NCBI GenBank assembly: GCA_051651645.1
Contig: JBOFSR010000147.1
Coordinates: 1-39,639 of the forward strand
Direction: 5' to 3'
Length of the DNA stretch: 39,639 nt
Origin: JBOFSR01 sp051651645
GTDB lineage: Bacteria > Spirochaetota > Spirochaetia > Treponematales > Treponemataceae
Position numbers and translations under genes: made by a program. The notes beneath the pieces were generated by a model. It was not told where the DNA came from, made no database searches, and was given only the letters and a program-made list of their open reading frames with translations. Shown one piece after another: positions 18,382 through 27,281 of this stretch; positions within the stretch are counted from its first letter, which is position 1; each line of letters begins with the position of its first letter.

Positions 18382-18935
18382 AAGCTATCCAAAAATTCTT
18401 GGCGAATAATTTCTGTTGCTGATTTTTTTGTGCTTGAGTCTTCTTGTAAACGATTAAATGCGGCGACGTCAATATATTTGAGCGTTAAAGGTCTTTCTAG
18501 TACCATCATAACTTTTTCATTTTCCCATAAAATTTTTTGAGGTGTTACAGAAACGGGCTCCCCATATTTATTATTAAGTGCGGTAAAAATTGAATGAAAG
18601 TCCATTTTCTTTGTGTTAAAATTAATGATAATTACATAAAGGGCATTTTCAAAAAACTGGAACCAGCTTCTGCCAATGTATGAATTACCAACAGTTTCTA
18701 TTAAAATACGATTTTGAGTTGGCAAGAGCGAAACATCTCGATCCCCCCGAAATCCAAAAATTGAATTTGCGATCAAAGCTTCTTTTGTACTTTCAAAACT
18801 ACTGCCGAGTGTTATTCCCTCATACCCATTTGGAAGCTCCAAAAAAGAGGTTTCCTCTGTATCCGCAAGGGCAAAAAGAAGTGAAAAACTCCATAAAGAT
18901 AGTATTAGAAAAGAAATTTTTTTTTGTATGTACAT
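18378..18935 (-). CDS. Exported protein of unknown function
   Basis: 185 residues, signal peptide with a Lys pair and a long hydrophobic core ending in LLFALADT. The mature part contains GITLGSSFESTKEAL and NNKYGEPVSVTPQKILWEN, a pattern seen in periplasmic proteins that measure residual variation but with no firm family. First gene of the operon with the DUF192 lipoprotein and folD. No Shine-Dalgarno; a -10 is 6 nt before the ATG. Confidence 0.72.
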   Translation of the reverse strand: MYIQKKISFLILSLWSFSLLFALADTEETSFLELPNGYEGITLGSSFESTKEALIANSIFGFRGDRDVSLLPTQNRILIETVGNSYIGRSWFQFFENALYVIIINFNTKKMDFHSIFTALNNKYGEPVSVTPQKILWENEKVMMVLERPLTLKYIDVAAFNRLQEDSSTKKSATEIIRQEFLDSL

Positions 18936-18941
18936 ATTTCT

Positions 18942-18970
18942 ATTATCGGCTTTATTTTAAAAAACATCAA
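18942..18970 (-). promoter_or_regulatory. Promoter of the exported protein-DUF192-folD operon, predicted leaderless
   Basis: Minus strand -35 TTGATG (18970-18965), 17-nt spacer, -10 GATAAT (18947-18942), 6 nt (AGAAAT) to the ATG at 18935. Confidence 0.6.
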
Positions 18971-19000
18971 AAGCTGGCTTAAAAAATAAAATCCTTTTGC

Positions 19001-19885
19001 TTATATTTCAATGCCAAGAAAATGTTTAACGGCAAGTCCTATGCAAAATGATATTACCGCGACACTTAAGCTAATGCCAGCCATTTCGAAAAAGCGTTTT
19101 TTGAAATTAAGCCCTTTTGCAATGCTAATATAGTACGTGAAAAGAAAAATAATTGCTACTACAATAGTGAGCATTATACCAAGCGGAATTGCGAACAATG
19201 ATGTTGGTAACAGTATATATGGTAGAATAAGGAGCACGACAGTGCAAAGGTATACGGTGCCTGTATATAGGCAAGATTTTAAAGGATTGTGATGCCCCTC
19301 TGATCGAGCTGAAAGATACTCACTTGATGCCATTGACAGTGTTGCTGAAACTCCTGTAATAAGTCCTGAAAAAGCAACTAATTTATTGTTCTGTAGAGCA
19401 AAGGTGAGTCCTGCGAGCGTTCCTGTTAGCTCAACTAAGGCATCGCTTAAGCCCAAAACAATTGAACCGACATATTGCAATCGTTCTTCATCAAGCATGT
19501 TTAAAAGCTCTTTCTCGTGCGAATCCTCTTCCTTGGATATTTTCATAGCTTCAGGGATTTCCTTTAAAAAAGCATACTCATTAGAAGCTCCTACTTCGCC
19601 TTTTTCCATATATTTAAGCACGAAGGTAAAGCCCAGCAATCGAGCTAAAAGCGTATACCACCATATTTTAAACTTTTTTGGTGTTGACGGAATACCTGTG
19701 TAGTTTTGCCAAAGTTCCGCGTGCGTTTTCTCTTCTTGAGCAATTTTCAAGAGTATGTTTTTATTCACGTCATCTTTTACAAGGTTTGCAACATTTGTAT
19801 AAATATGGTATTCCGTAATTTCGTTAACTTGCATTTTTTTTATTATCTGCAGGGCTTTTTGGCTAATTGTGTTTGTCTGTGGCAT
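19001..19885 (-). CDS. Ferritin-like/VIT1 (CCC1) fusion, predicted iron or manganese transporter
   Basis: 294 residues in two parts. Residues ~1-125 form a rubrerythrin/ferritin-like helical domain with metal-binding Glu/His in NEITEYHIY, EEKTHAELW and KEEDSHEKELL. Residues ~135-294 are the VIT1/CCC1 membrane domain with about five helices, including GLSDALVELTGTLAGLTFAL and MASSEYLSARSE. Proteins of this build (such as MbfA) export iron and bind it through the ferritin-like part; transport here is inferred. Shine-Dalgarno AGAGGA. It stands alone between exported-protein and YigZ genes. Confidence 0.86.
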   Translation of the reverse strand: MPQTNTISQKALQIIKKMQVNEITEYHIYTNVANLVKDDVNKNILLKIAQEEKTHAELWQNYTGIPSTPKKFKIWWYTLLARLLGFTFVLKYMEKGEVGASNEYAFLKEIPEAMKISKEEDSHEKELLNMLDEERLQYVGSIVLGLSDALVELTGTLAGLTFALQNNKLVAFSGLITGVSATLSMASSEYLSARSEGHHNPLKSCLYTGTVYLCTVVLLILPYILLPTSLFAIPLGIMLTIVVAIIFLFTYYISIAKGLNFKKRFFEMAGISLSVAVISFCIGLAVKHFLGIEI

Positions 19886-19914
19886 GTGTTCCTCTTTTTT
19901 TACGGTTATTTTTA

Positions 19915-20508
19915 TTATAAGTCTAAAATCTTGACTTTTGCATTTGTTGTTTCAATGAGCATTTGACAAAATGGCTCGTATTGCTCAACAGGAAGTGAAG
20001 TTTTTATAGCAATAGTTTCTAAAAAATCCTCATGTATAATTTCTGCTTGAAATGTCTCGATTGTTCGCTTGATAATTTCATACTGCGGATACTCGATGAC
20101 AAAGGAAAAATCCCTTTTTTTTATATATTTTTCAATTTGGCAAATATTCAAAACTGATTGAGCTGATTCGGTGTACGCTTTTACTAAACCACCTGTTCCC
20201 AAAAGAGTGCCACCAAAATACCGTGCCGAGGTGACTAAGATGTTTGTAATTTTTTTTCCTTTAAGCACCTCAAGCATTGGACGCCCTGCAGTTCCTGACG
20301 GCTCCCCATCGTCAGAGCAACCTAAAACCTCGCCTTGTAGCCCTACACAAAATGCATGAACAACGTGATTTGCATCAAAATATATTTCTTTTTGAGCTTT
20401 CAGTTGCTGGCGTGCCTCATTTTGAGACTCGACAACAAAGGCTTCATTAATAAAACGTGATTTCTGGATAATTATTTCTGCCTTGGCATATGCCGAAAGA
20501 ATATTCAT
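19915..20508 (-). CDS. yigZ: YigZ/IMPACT family protein
   Basis: 197 residues from the ATG at 20508, chosen for its strong GGAGG; an in-frame ATG ten codons earlier has none. The UPF0029 signature is clear: HVVHAFCVG, SDDGEPSGTAGRPMLEVL, ARYFGGTLLGTGGLVKAY. The C-terminal DUF1949-like half follows. The cellular role of bacterial members is not established; eukaryotic IMPACT modulates translation control. Confidence 0.92.
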   Translation of the reverse strand: MNILSAYAKAEIIIQKSRFINEAFVVESQNEARQQLKAQKEIYFDANHVVHAFCVGLQGEVLGCSDDGEPSGTAGRPMLEVLKGKKITNILVTSARYFGGTLLGTGGLVKAYTESAQSVLNICQIEKYIKKRDFSFVIEYPQYEIIKRTIETFQAEIIHEDFLETIAIKTSLPVEQYEPFCQMLIETTNAKVKILDL

Positions 20509-20552
20509 TTTCCTCCAAAAATCTATAAAACAATACACGAAATTAAAAATAT

Positions 20553-20580
20553 ATTATAGGGCTTTTTACTGTTTGGTCAA
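20553..20580 (-). promoter_or_regulatory. Promoter of yigZ
   Basis: Minus strand -35 TTGACC (20580-20575), 16-nt spacer, perfect -10 TATAAT (20558-20553). The expected leader is about 38 nt and contains the GGAGG. Confidence 0.7.
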
Positions 20581-20759
20581 TTAATGTATAAAAATATTAT
20601 AGAAAATTAATATAGTATGAATGTTTTTTCTTTTTCATGATTGTTGTTCTGCCACAAAATATTTAATTATTTTTTTTGCAACTAGAACTAGATAAATCTT
20701 TTTGTAGCAATTATATACAACAACTCCTTCGCTTTTGTCATAGAATACAAACAATCCCC

Positions 20760-20788
20760 TTGCACATTTTTTCAATAATTTGTATTCT
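20760..20788 (+). promoter_or_regulatory. Promoter of the phosphofructokinase gene
   Basis: -35 TTGCAC (20760-20765), 17-nt spacer, -10 TATTCT (20783-20788). Expected leader about 37 nt with AAAGGAG ahead of the ATG. Confidence 0.5.
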
Positions 20789-20831
20789 TATGTAACTCAA
20801 AATTAGCAATCGATTTTAAAGGAGCGAATAT

Positions 20832-22217
20832 ATGAATGGCGTTTTTGATTTTAGTATTCCAGATCTTGGAGCTCGGAAAGTACCTTCTCCAATTCAATTA
20901 TCTAAACAGCACGGCGATTTTATAGCAAATTACGTGCAGGATGATGATTTTGTGCGTTTTAATATAGATATTTTTGCAAATGTGCTTCAAGATAAAGCTG
21001 AGGCATATAATGGAAACTTTATTCAAAAAGCAGGGCCTCGCGAGCATTTATATTTTAACCCAAAGCACGTCCACGCAGGCATTTGTACATGCGGCGGACT
21101 TTGCCCTGGTTTAAATGACGTTATTCGTGCTATCGTTCGTTGTCTATGGCATCGCTATGGCGTGCGTCGAATTAGCGGTATTCGTTATGGCTTTAAGGGA
21201 TTTTTCCCAGAAAACGGTTTTGACACTATTCCTTTAGATCCAATTTTGGTGGATGAGTGCCATAAAACGGGCGGTTCTGTTTTAGGAACAAGTCGTGGTG
21301 GTGGTGATCGAGTTAGTGATATTGTTGATGCGATTGAAGCACTCAACTTAAATATGGTTTTTATTATTGGTGGCGATGGAACTCAACGGGGAGCACTTGA
21401 AGTTGCAGAAGAAATCGAAAAACGAAATCTTAAAATTGCAATTGTAGGAATTCCAAAAACGGTTGATAACGATTTAGTTTTTATTCAAAAATCTTTTGGT
21501 TTTGATACGGCCGTTGTAAAAGCGACCGAAGCGGTATCTGCTGCTCACATGGAAGCACACTCGCACATCAATGGAATCGGCTTGGTAAAACTCATGGGAC
21601 GAGAATCAGGTTTTATTGCAACAGCAACAGCACTTGCAAGCCATGAAGTTAATTTTTGTTTGATACCTGAAGTGCCATTTGACATTGAGGGCGAAAAGGG
21701 ATTTTTGGCTGCTCTTGAAAAACGCATCGTCGAGCGTCATCATGCAGTTATCGTTGTTGCTGAGGGTGCAGGGCAAAATCTTTTGAAACTCACAGGAAAA
21801 AAAGACGATTCAGGAAATACAAAGCTCAGCGATATTGGCTTATACTTACGCGATAAAATTAGCGAGCACTTTGCAAAGAAAAAAATTCACATCAACTTAA
21901 AATACATGGATCCAAGCTACCAAATTCGTTCGTCCCCTGCAGCACCAATTGATTCAATTTATTGCGAGCGACTTGGAAACAATGCAGCTCATGCAGCGAT
22001 GGCAGGAAAAACAAAATGCGTAGTCGGGCTTGTGCATAATAAATATGTGTATTTGCCAACGCAGCTAGTAACGCGTCAGCGAAACAAAGTCGATCCAGAA
22101 GCATCTTTATGGCGAGATGCACTCGATGCAACAGGACAACCAATTTTAATGATAAATGATATGGAGACAATAAAGCCCTATATTGATGATAACCACTTGC
22201 GAGATTTATCATTATAA
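20832..22217 (+). CDS. 6-phosphofructokinase, long plant/trypanosome-type, probably ATP-dependent
   Basis: Phosphorylates fructose 6-phosphate in glycolysis. At 461 residues it is longer than E. coli PfkA (320) and like the plant/trypanosomatid group in build and wording (GGDGTQRGA, KLMGRESGFIA). Residues that discriminate phosphate donor: GGDGT at 180-184 has Gly where PPi enzymes have Asp, pointing to ATP; PKTVDND at 208-214 has Lys where E. coli has Gly, as in trypanosome ATP-PFK and also PPi enzymes. ATP use is therefore likely but not certain. Catalytic Asp is D212/D214. Good Shine-Dalgarno; a terminator follows. Confidence 0.93.
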   Translation: MNGVFDFSIPDLGARKVPSPIQLSKQHGDFIANYVQDDDFVRFNIDIFANVLQDKAEAYNGNFIQKAGPREHLYFNPKHVHAGICTCGGLCPGLNDVIRAIVRCLWHRYGVRRISGIRYGFKGFFPENGFDTIPLDPILVDECHKTGGSVLGTSRGGGDRVSDIVDAIEALNLNMVFIIGGDGTQRGALEVAEEIEKRNLKIAIVGIPKTVDNDLVFIQKSFGFDTAVVKATEAVSAAHMEAHSHINGIGLVKLMGRESGFIATATALASHEVNFCLIPEVPFDIEGEKGFLAALEKRIVERHHAVIVVAEGAGQNLLKLTGKKDDSGNTKLSDIGLYLRDKISEHFAKKKIHINLKYMDPSYQIRSSPAAPIDSIYCERLGNNAAHAAMAGKTKCVVGLVHNKYVYLPTQLVTRQRNKVDPEASLWRDALDATGQPILMINDMETIKPYIDDNHLRDLSL

Positions 22218-22264
22218 AGATTATGCATTGTATTAGTTATTTCTTATAAAAAGGGATGAAATTA

Positions 22265-22300
22265 AACAACAACTTGAAATAAGTTGTTGTTGCTTTATTT
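22265..22300 (+). terminator. Intrinsic terminator after phosphofructokinase
   Basis: Perfect 11-bp stem AACAACAACTT/AAGTTGTTGTT (22265-22275 and 22281-22291) with a GAAAT loop, followed by GCTTTATTTTC. The T run is interrupted, so strength is moderate. Confidence 0.6.
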
Positions 22301-22382
22301 TCTCAGTAGGATTTATTAAAATTTCTAATTTAATAGAAGTTTCAATAACGTGCTTTATGAACCAATAGTTGACAAGGAATAA

Positions 22383-25300
22383 ATGATAAATAAAGATAAC
22401 CTAAAAGATTTATTGAAAGCTTTGAACTTTGAAGAAAGCAATAATATATTTAGCAAATTTTTTAAAGATACAGAAGCATACTTAAAAGTTGACTTCAATG
22501 AAAAAAGACTTATTTACCCTACAGATAAGTCTTTTATTGTAAATGGAGACTTTACGTGCAATTTCAGTTCACTTGAAAATTTTGTTGTTTTTGAGTGTGT
22601 TCATAGACTTTTTGAAAAGGGCTACAGACCAGAGCATATTGAACTTGAGCCAAAATGGAAAGTTGGACACGGTGCAAGTGGTGGACGAGCAGATATTTTA
22701 GTAAAAGATAACTCTAATAAATCACTTTTAATAATTGAGTGTAAAACGGAAGGGTTGGAATTCAAAAAAGAATGGAACAATACTTTACAACGAGGTGGAC
22801 AATTATTTAGCTACGCAAAACAAGCAGGAACAACCCAGTATGTCTGCCTTTATGCTTCCGACTTTTCAGATAATAAAATAATTCCATTTTATTATATCAT
22901 TTCTCTAAAAGACAATGAAAAACTACTTGAAGAATTAAAGGATAAAAAGCCATTATCTTTTGCTGATGCAAAAGCGTTGGAAGTTGAAGATATTTACAGG
23001 GCTTGGAAAGAAACGTATAATTTAGATTATTCAACAAAAGGTGTTTTTGAAGATGATATTTTACCGTACCAAATTGGTAAAACAAAATATGCAACTACCG
23101 ATCTTTTAGCTGTTGGGAGTAAAGATATTCAAAGTAAATATCACGAATTTGCAACCATTATGCGCCAACATAACGTTTCTGGTCGTGAAAATGCTTTTGA
23201 CAAATTGGTAAATCTTTTCCTTTGTAAGATTGTAGATGAAAATAAAAATCCAAAAGATTTAAAATTTAATTGGAAGGGGATTGCTTACGATAGTTATTTT
23301 GATTTGCAAGACCGTTTGCAATTACTTTATCAAGCGGGAATGAAAGAATTTTTGGGCGAAGATGTTACGTACATTGATAACACCGCTATTGATAAAGCTT
23401 TTAGGTTTTTCAAAAAAGATCCTGATGCAACCAAAGAAACTATCAAAAAATATTTTAGACAATTAAAATTTTTTACAAATAATGATTTTGCTTTTATTGA
23501 TGTACATAATGAAAAATTATTTTATCAAAACTCAGAAATTCTTTTAAAAATTGTTCAAATGTTGCAAGATATAAAATTACAAGATGATAATCAAGAACAT
23601 CAGTTTTTAGGAGATATGTTTGAAGGTTTTTTAGATAATGGCGTAAAACAAAGTGAAGGTCAATTTTTTACACCAATGCCAATCGTAAAATTTATTCTTA
23701 ACTCTTTACCGTTGGAAAATATAATACAAGAAAGTGAATTGCCACCCAAAGCTATTGATTATGCTTGTGGTGCAGGACATTTTTTAAATGAATTGGCACT
23801 GCAAATAAAACCTTTTGTAGAAAAGCATAAAAAAACAGAAATAAAGGAATACTATAAAGAGATTGTGGGTATTGAAAAAGAATATCGCTTATCTAAAGTT
23901 GCCAAAGTTTCAGCCTTCATGTATGGGCAAGACGATATAAGAATTACTTATGCGGATGCTCTTGGTAAAAATGCAAAATTGCAGGAGAATGATTTTTCAA
24001 TTTTAGTCGCTAATCCACCTTATGCCGTTAAAGGTTTTTTGCAAACACTTTCCGAAACAGAAAGAAAGGCATACACTCTTTTAAATTCGCTGGATGAGAA
24101 AAGTTTAGCAACCAATAATAGCATTGAAACATTTTTTATTGAGAGGGCTAAACAGCTTTTGAAGCCAGATGCCGTTGCTGGTATCATTTTGCCTTCTTCA
24201 ATACTGAGTAATGCGGCAACTATCTATACTAATGCAAGGGAAATTCTCTTGAAGTACTTTCAAATTGTTGCTATTGCAGAATTTGGATCGCAAACATTTG
24301 GTAAAACAGGAACAAACACCATTACACTTTTTTTGAAAAGAAAAGCTGAAAATCCTGCACCTGCAGATCATTGGAAATATAGAGTTGATGCTTGGTTTAC
24401 TCATTCTGAAGCGGATATAGTCTATGATGATAGCAAGTATATAAATAAATACTGCCAACATATAGAAATTGATGAAACTCAATATAAAACCTTGCTTAAA
24501 GGGAATCCAAGTGATGAACTATTGGCAACAGAAATTTTTACTGAGTACAAAACGGCATTTGATAAATTAACAGAAATAAAAAATCTTATTAAACAAAAAG
24601 CATTCAAAGACAAGCCACGTATAGACAAAGAACTAGAGCTTAGAAAAAGATTTGTAGAGTTTACACAATCAATTGAAAAAGACAAATTATATTTTTATGT
24701 GTTGGCTACCGAAAATAAACAAAGAGTTTTGGTTGTAAAAGGTTCTGCAGAGAGTAAAGAACAAAAATACTTTTTAGGCTATGAGTGGAGTAGTGCCAAG
24801 GGCAATGAAGGTATACAATATATAAATCAAACTAATATATCCAACGATATAGAAGATACTGAAACAAAAGAAATGGTTCAAAAACTTTCAGGACTTCATA
24901 ATATTAATACGCCTCTTTACAATCCAAATAATAGAAATGATAGTAATAAAATTAATCATTACATTCAAGAAAATTTTTTGGGTAGAGAACCAGAGATACC
25001 AGAAGATTTAAAATCGTATATCACTTTTTATAATCTTACAGACATGCTTGATTTTTCAAGAGTGAATTTCAATAAGCAAATTACTCTTTTTTCAAAGAAA
25101 ATATTTTCTGAATTTTCTTCAAAGTTTGAATGCGTTAAAATAGAAAATGTTTTATTGAAAGTTGTTGGAAATACAACTAAAATACCAAATGATGAAATAC
25201 ATGAAACAGGTAATCTGCCGGTTATTACACAAGAACAGAATAAATTAGTTTCAGGTTATACAAATAACAAAAATGCAATTACAGATTTGCCATTAATTGT

Positions 25301-26204
25301 ATTTGGCGACCACAGTTGTACATTTAAATATGTGGATTTTTCATTTGTTCGTGGTGCAGACGGTACTAAGTTAATGAAAGTAAATCCAACTTTATTTAGA
25401 CCTAAATTTTTTTATTATTTAATGTCATTAGTAGGAGTTGAAAATAAAGACAAATACGAGAGACATTTTAAGTATTTGTTAAATATAAAAATTCCAAAGT
25501 TGCCTATGCTATTGCAAAACAGTATAGTGAAAGAATGTCAAGCTATTGATGATGAAGTTGAAAAGGCTGTTGCTTTAATTGAAAAATCAAAGAATGAATT
25601 AAAAAATATTATAAATAATCATCTTTTCGTTGGAGAACCCAAAAAACTAATTGATTTAGTAGATATAAATAAGTTTACTCATGATCCAACAAAAGAGCCA
25701 GATAAAGAATTTATTTATGTAGATATTGAAAGCATTGAAAAAGGAACAGGAGTCATTAGCTATGAGCAAAAAATAATGGGTTCGAATGCTCCTGATCGTG
25801 CAAAAAGAAAAGCTCCTTCGGGTAGTATTTTAGTTTCAACAGTCAGACCTTATTTGAAAGGATTTGCTTATGTAGAACAAGAAAATGAAGCAGCTGTTTA
25901 TTCAACAGGTTTTGCTATTCTTCAAAGTAAAAATGAAGATGAAATACTGAATAAAATAATTTATTATTTTATTCAGTATTCAGATAACTTGATGGAGCAA
26001 ATAAAAGCTGCAATGCCACGTGGAAGTTATCCTAGTATAAATAAAACTGATATTGAAAATTTTAAAATCCTAGTGCCGCCAATTAAAGATCAAGTAAGGG
26101 CAATTAATCACATTGAAAAACTTGAGCAGATAATAATAGTCGAACAGGCTAAAATTGATGCTTCAATAGATAAGAAAAAGGAAATAATTAAAAAGTATTT
26201 ATGA
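22383..26204 (+). CDS. Single-chain restriction-modification enzyme (nuclease + N6-adenine methylase + two specificity domains)
   Basis: 1273 residues combining all three activities, as in type IIG or fused type I enzymes. Residues ~1-200: HsdR-type N-terminal nuclease with GGRADILV near 100 and IIECKTEG (E-x-K) near 118. Residues ~390-720: HsdM-like methylase with SAM motif I DYACGAGHFL near 460 and catalytic NPPY near 544. Residues ~880-1273: two HsdS-like target recognition domains separated and ended by helices (coiled spacer ~1040-1075 and the C-terminus), the second being a classic TRD (SGSILVSTVRPYL, MPRGSYPSI). It should recognise a two-part DNA sequence and modify adenine. There are no ATP-translocase motifs. 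Shine-Dalgarno AAGGA. The gene is AT-rich and stands alone beside a tRNA gene, consistent with transfer. Confidence 0.88.
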   Translation: MINKDNLKDLLKALNFEESNNIFSKFFKDTEAYLKVDFNEKRLIYPTDKSFIVNGDFTCNFSSLENFVVFECVHRLFEKGYRPEHIELEPKWKVGHGASGGRADILVKDNSNKSLLIIECKTEGLEFKKEWNNTLQRGGQLFSYAKQAGTTQYVCLYASDFSDNKIIPFYYIISLKDNEKLLEELKDKKPLSFADAKALEVEDIYRAWKETYNLDYSTKGVFEDDILPYQIGKTKYATTDLLAVGSKDIQSKYHEFATIMRQHNVSGRENAFDKLVNLFLCKIVDENKNPKDLKFNWKGIAYDSYFDLQDRLQLLYQAGMKEFLGEDVTYIDNTAIDKAFRFFKKDPDATKETIKKYFRQLKFFTNNDFAFIDVHNEKLFYQNSEILLKIVQMLQDIKLQDDNQEHQFLGDMFEGFLDNGVKQSEGQFFTPMPIVKFILNSLPLENIIQESELPPKAIDYACGAGHFLNELALQIKPFVEKHKKTEIKEYYKEIVGIEKEYRLSKVAKVSAFMYGQDDIRITYADALGKNAKLQENDFSILVANPPYAVKGFLQTLSETERKAYTLLNSLDEKSLATNNSIETFFIERAKQLLKPDAVAGIILPSSILSNAATIYTNAREILLKYFQIVAIAEFGSQTFGKTGTNTITLFLKRKAENPAPADHWKYRVDAWFTHSEADIVYDDSKYINKYCQHIEIDETQYKTLLKGNPSDELLATEIFTEYKTAFDKLTEIKNLIKQKAFKDKPRIDKELELRKRFVEFTQSIEKDKLYFYVLATENKQRVLVVKGSAESKEQKYFLGYEWSSAKGNEGIQYINQTNISNDIEDTETKEMVQKLSGLHNINTPLYNPNNRNDSNKINHYIQENFLGREPEIPEDLKSYITFYNLTDMLDFSRVNFNKQITLFSKKIFSEFSSKFECVKIENVLLKVVGNTTKIPNDEIHETGNLPVITQEQNKLVSGYTNNKNAITDLPLIVFGDHSCTFKYVDFSFVRGADGTKLMKVNPTLFRPKFFYYLMSLVGVENKDKYERHFKYLLNIKIPKLPMLLQNSIVKECQAIDDEVEKAVALIEKSKNELKNIINNHLFVGEPKKLIDLVDINKFTHDPTKEPDKEFIYVDIESIEKGTGVISYEQKIMGSNAPDRAKRKAPSGSILVSTVRPYLKGFAYVEQENEAAVYSTGFAILQSKNEDEILNKIIYYFIQYSDNLMEQIKAAMPRGSYPSINKTDIENFKILVPPIKDQVRAINHIEKLEQIIIVEQAKIDASIDKKKEIIKKYL

Positions 26205-26323
26205 CCTTATTTTAAAATTTTGCTTATTGCAGAATCTCTCTTTATGTAATGCTATCATGAATAAACAAAAATCATTTTAGAGGCACTTTTTTTGTTGTAA
26301 CTAGCTTGATTATAGATCGCTCT

Positions 26324-26352
26324 GTTTGTAAAATTAAGTAAATTTTACAAAC
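26324..26352. repeat. 12-bp perfect inverted repeat upstream of tRNA-Leu
   Basis: GTTTGTAAAATT (26324-26335), 5-nt AAGTA, AATTTTACAAAC (26341-26352). It lies 4 nt before the -35 of the tRNA promoter and has no T run on either strand, so it looks more like an operator than a terminator. Confidence 0.6.
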
Positions 26353-26356
26353 CTCC

Positions 26357-26385
26357 TTGACATTAAAAAAGTTATTTGTTAGCAT
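26357..26385 (+). promoter_or_regulatory. Promoter of tRNA-Leu
   Basis: Perfect -35 TTGACA (26357-26362), 17-nt spacer, -10 TAGCAT (26380-26385), expected start a few bases before the mature 5' end at 26396. Confidence 0.65.
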
Positions 26386-26395
26386 TACTAAATAT

Positions 26396-26478
26396 GCGGC
26401 GATGGTGGAAATAGGTAGACACGCTAGCTTGAGGTGCTAGTGCTGCGAGGCATGCTGGTTCAAGTCCAGTTCGCCGCA
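26396..26478 (+). tRNA. tRNA-Leu, anticodon GAG
   Basis: 83 nt. Acceptor GCGGCGA pairs with TCGCCGC, discriminator A. Anticodon loop TTGAGGT with stem CTAGC/GCTAG gives GAG. A long class II variable arm and T arm GGTTCAAGTCC are present. The CCA end is not encoded (AAT follows). Confidence 0.95.
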
Positions 26479-26523
26479 ATATTTTTTTTCAAATCTAGTT
26501 CTAAAATTAATCAATCAAAAAAT

Positions 26524-27264
26524 CTAATTACTAACGTACATTTGTTTGTAGGGATTTTTTGCGTTGGGTTTTAGTACGTAAAACGAATCTTTTATCAATG
26601 TGTCAAAATTAAGGCTGAAGCATTCTGAATATTCACGAAGATGTGGGCTTAAATCGCGTAAATCATCATCACTTGCACGAGAGCAAAGCACTTGTTTTGG
26701 CAAATATTCTGGCTCTTTATTTGTTCTAAAAAATATTTTTCCGCCGTGTAATCCAGTGCCTGTGCCGTATGGGCAAGCGGTGTCGTTTTTTTCGTTATGC
26801 AAGTTAAGCACCGCAATTATTCCGCCTGCTTGATATTCGCCTAAAAAGCTTCCCGCTGATCCTCCGATTATAATAACAGGGATTTTTTTGTTGTATTCTT
26901 TCATGTGAATGCCTGTTCGGTAACCTGAATTATTTTTGATAAAAATTTTTCCGCCTCGCATTGCATAGCCGAGTGCGTCCCCTGAGCCACCGTGCACAAC
27001 AATTTTGCCGTCATTCATGGTGTCGCCCACTGCGTCCTGAACATTGCCGTTGACTAAAATCTGTGCACCATTCATGTACGCCGCAAGAGCATTCCCAGGA
27101 GTGCCATTAATTTCAATTTGGCAATCACTTAAACCGCTTCCAATATACCGATGCCCAAGGCAGTTAGTAATCACTATTTTTTCTCTTGCCAGAGAGTGGT
27201 TTTTTATATGGCCATTTAAATCCTTAAAATGCAAACCGCTTGCATCAATTGTATGATTTGTCAT
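26524..27264 (-). CDS. Glutamate synthase GXGXG-domain subunit
   Basis: 246 residues forming the right-handed beta-helix that in bacterial GltB is the C-terminal domain linking the glutaminase and FMN parts. Repeats of G-x-x-x-G turns are visible (GDTMNDGKIVVHGGSGDAL, YAMRGGKIFIKNNSGYRTG). Shine-Dalgarno AAGGAG. It is the last of three adjacent genes that together make up the large subunit; the ends of the three overlap or lie within 20 nt. Confidence 0.9.
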   Translation of the reverse strand: MTNHTIDASGLHFKDLNGHIKNHSLAREKIVITNCLGHRYIGSGLSDCQIEINGTPGNALAAYMNGAQILVNGNVQDAVGDTMNDGKIVVHGGSGDALGYAMRGGKIFIKNNSGYRTGIHMKEYNKKIPVIIIGGSAGSFLGEYQAGGIIAVLNLHNEKNDTACPYGTGTGLHGGKIFFRTNKEPEYLPKQVLCSRASDDDLRDLSPHLREYSECFSLNFDTLIKDSFYVLKPNAKNPYKQMYVSN

Positions 27265-27281
27265 CTAAACTCCTTCAGTCT

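Larger units (their letters stand above)
20509..20831. other. Intergenic region with divergent promoters, no gene
   Basis: 323 nt, very AT-rich. It holds the YigZ promoter on minus and the phosphofructokinase promoter on plus, described separately. The middle (about 20585-20755) has no reading frame with a start signal, no tRNA and no strong hairpin that I can see. Confidence 0.7.
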
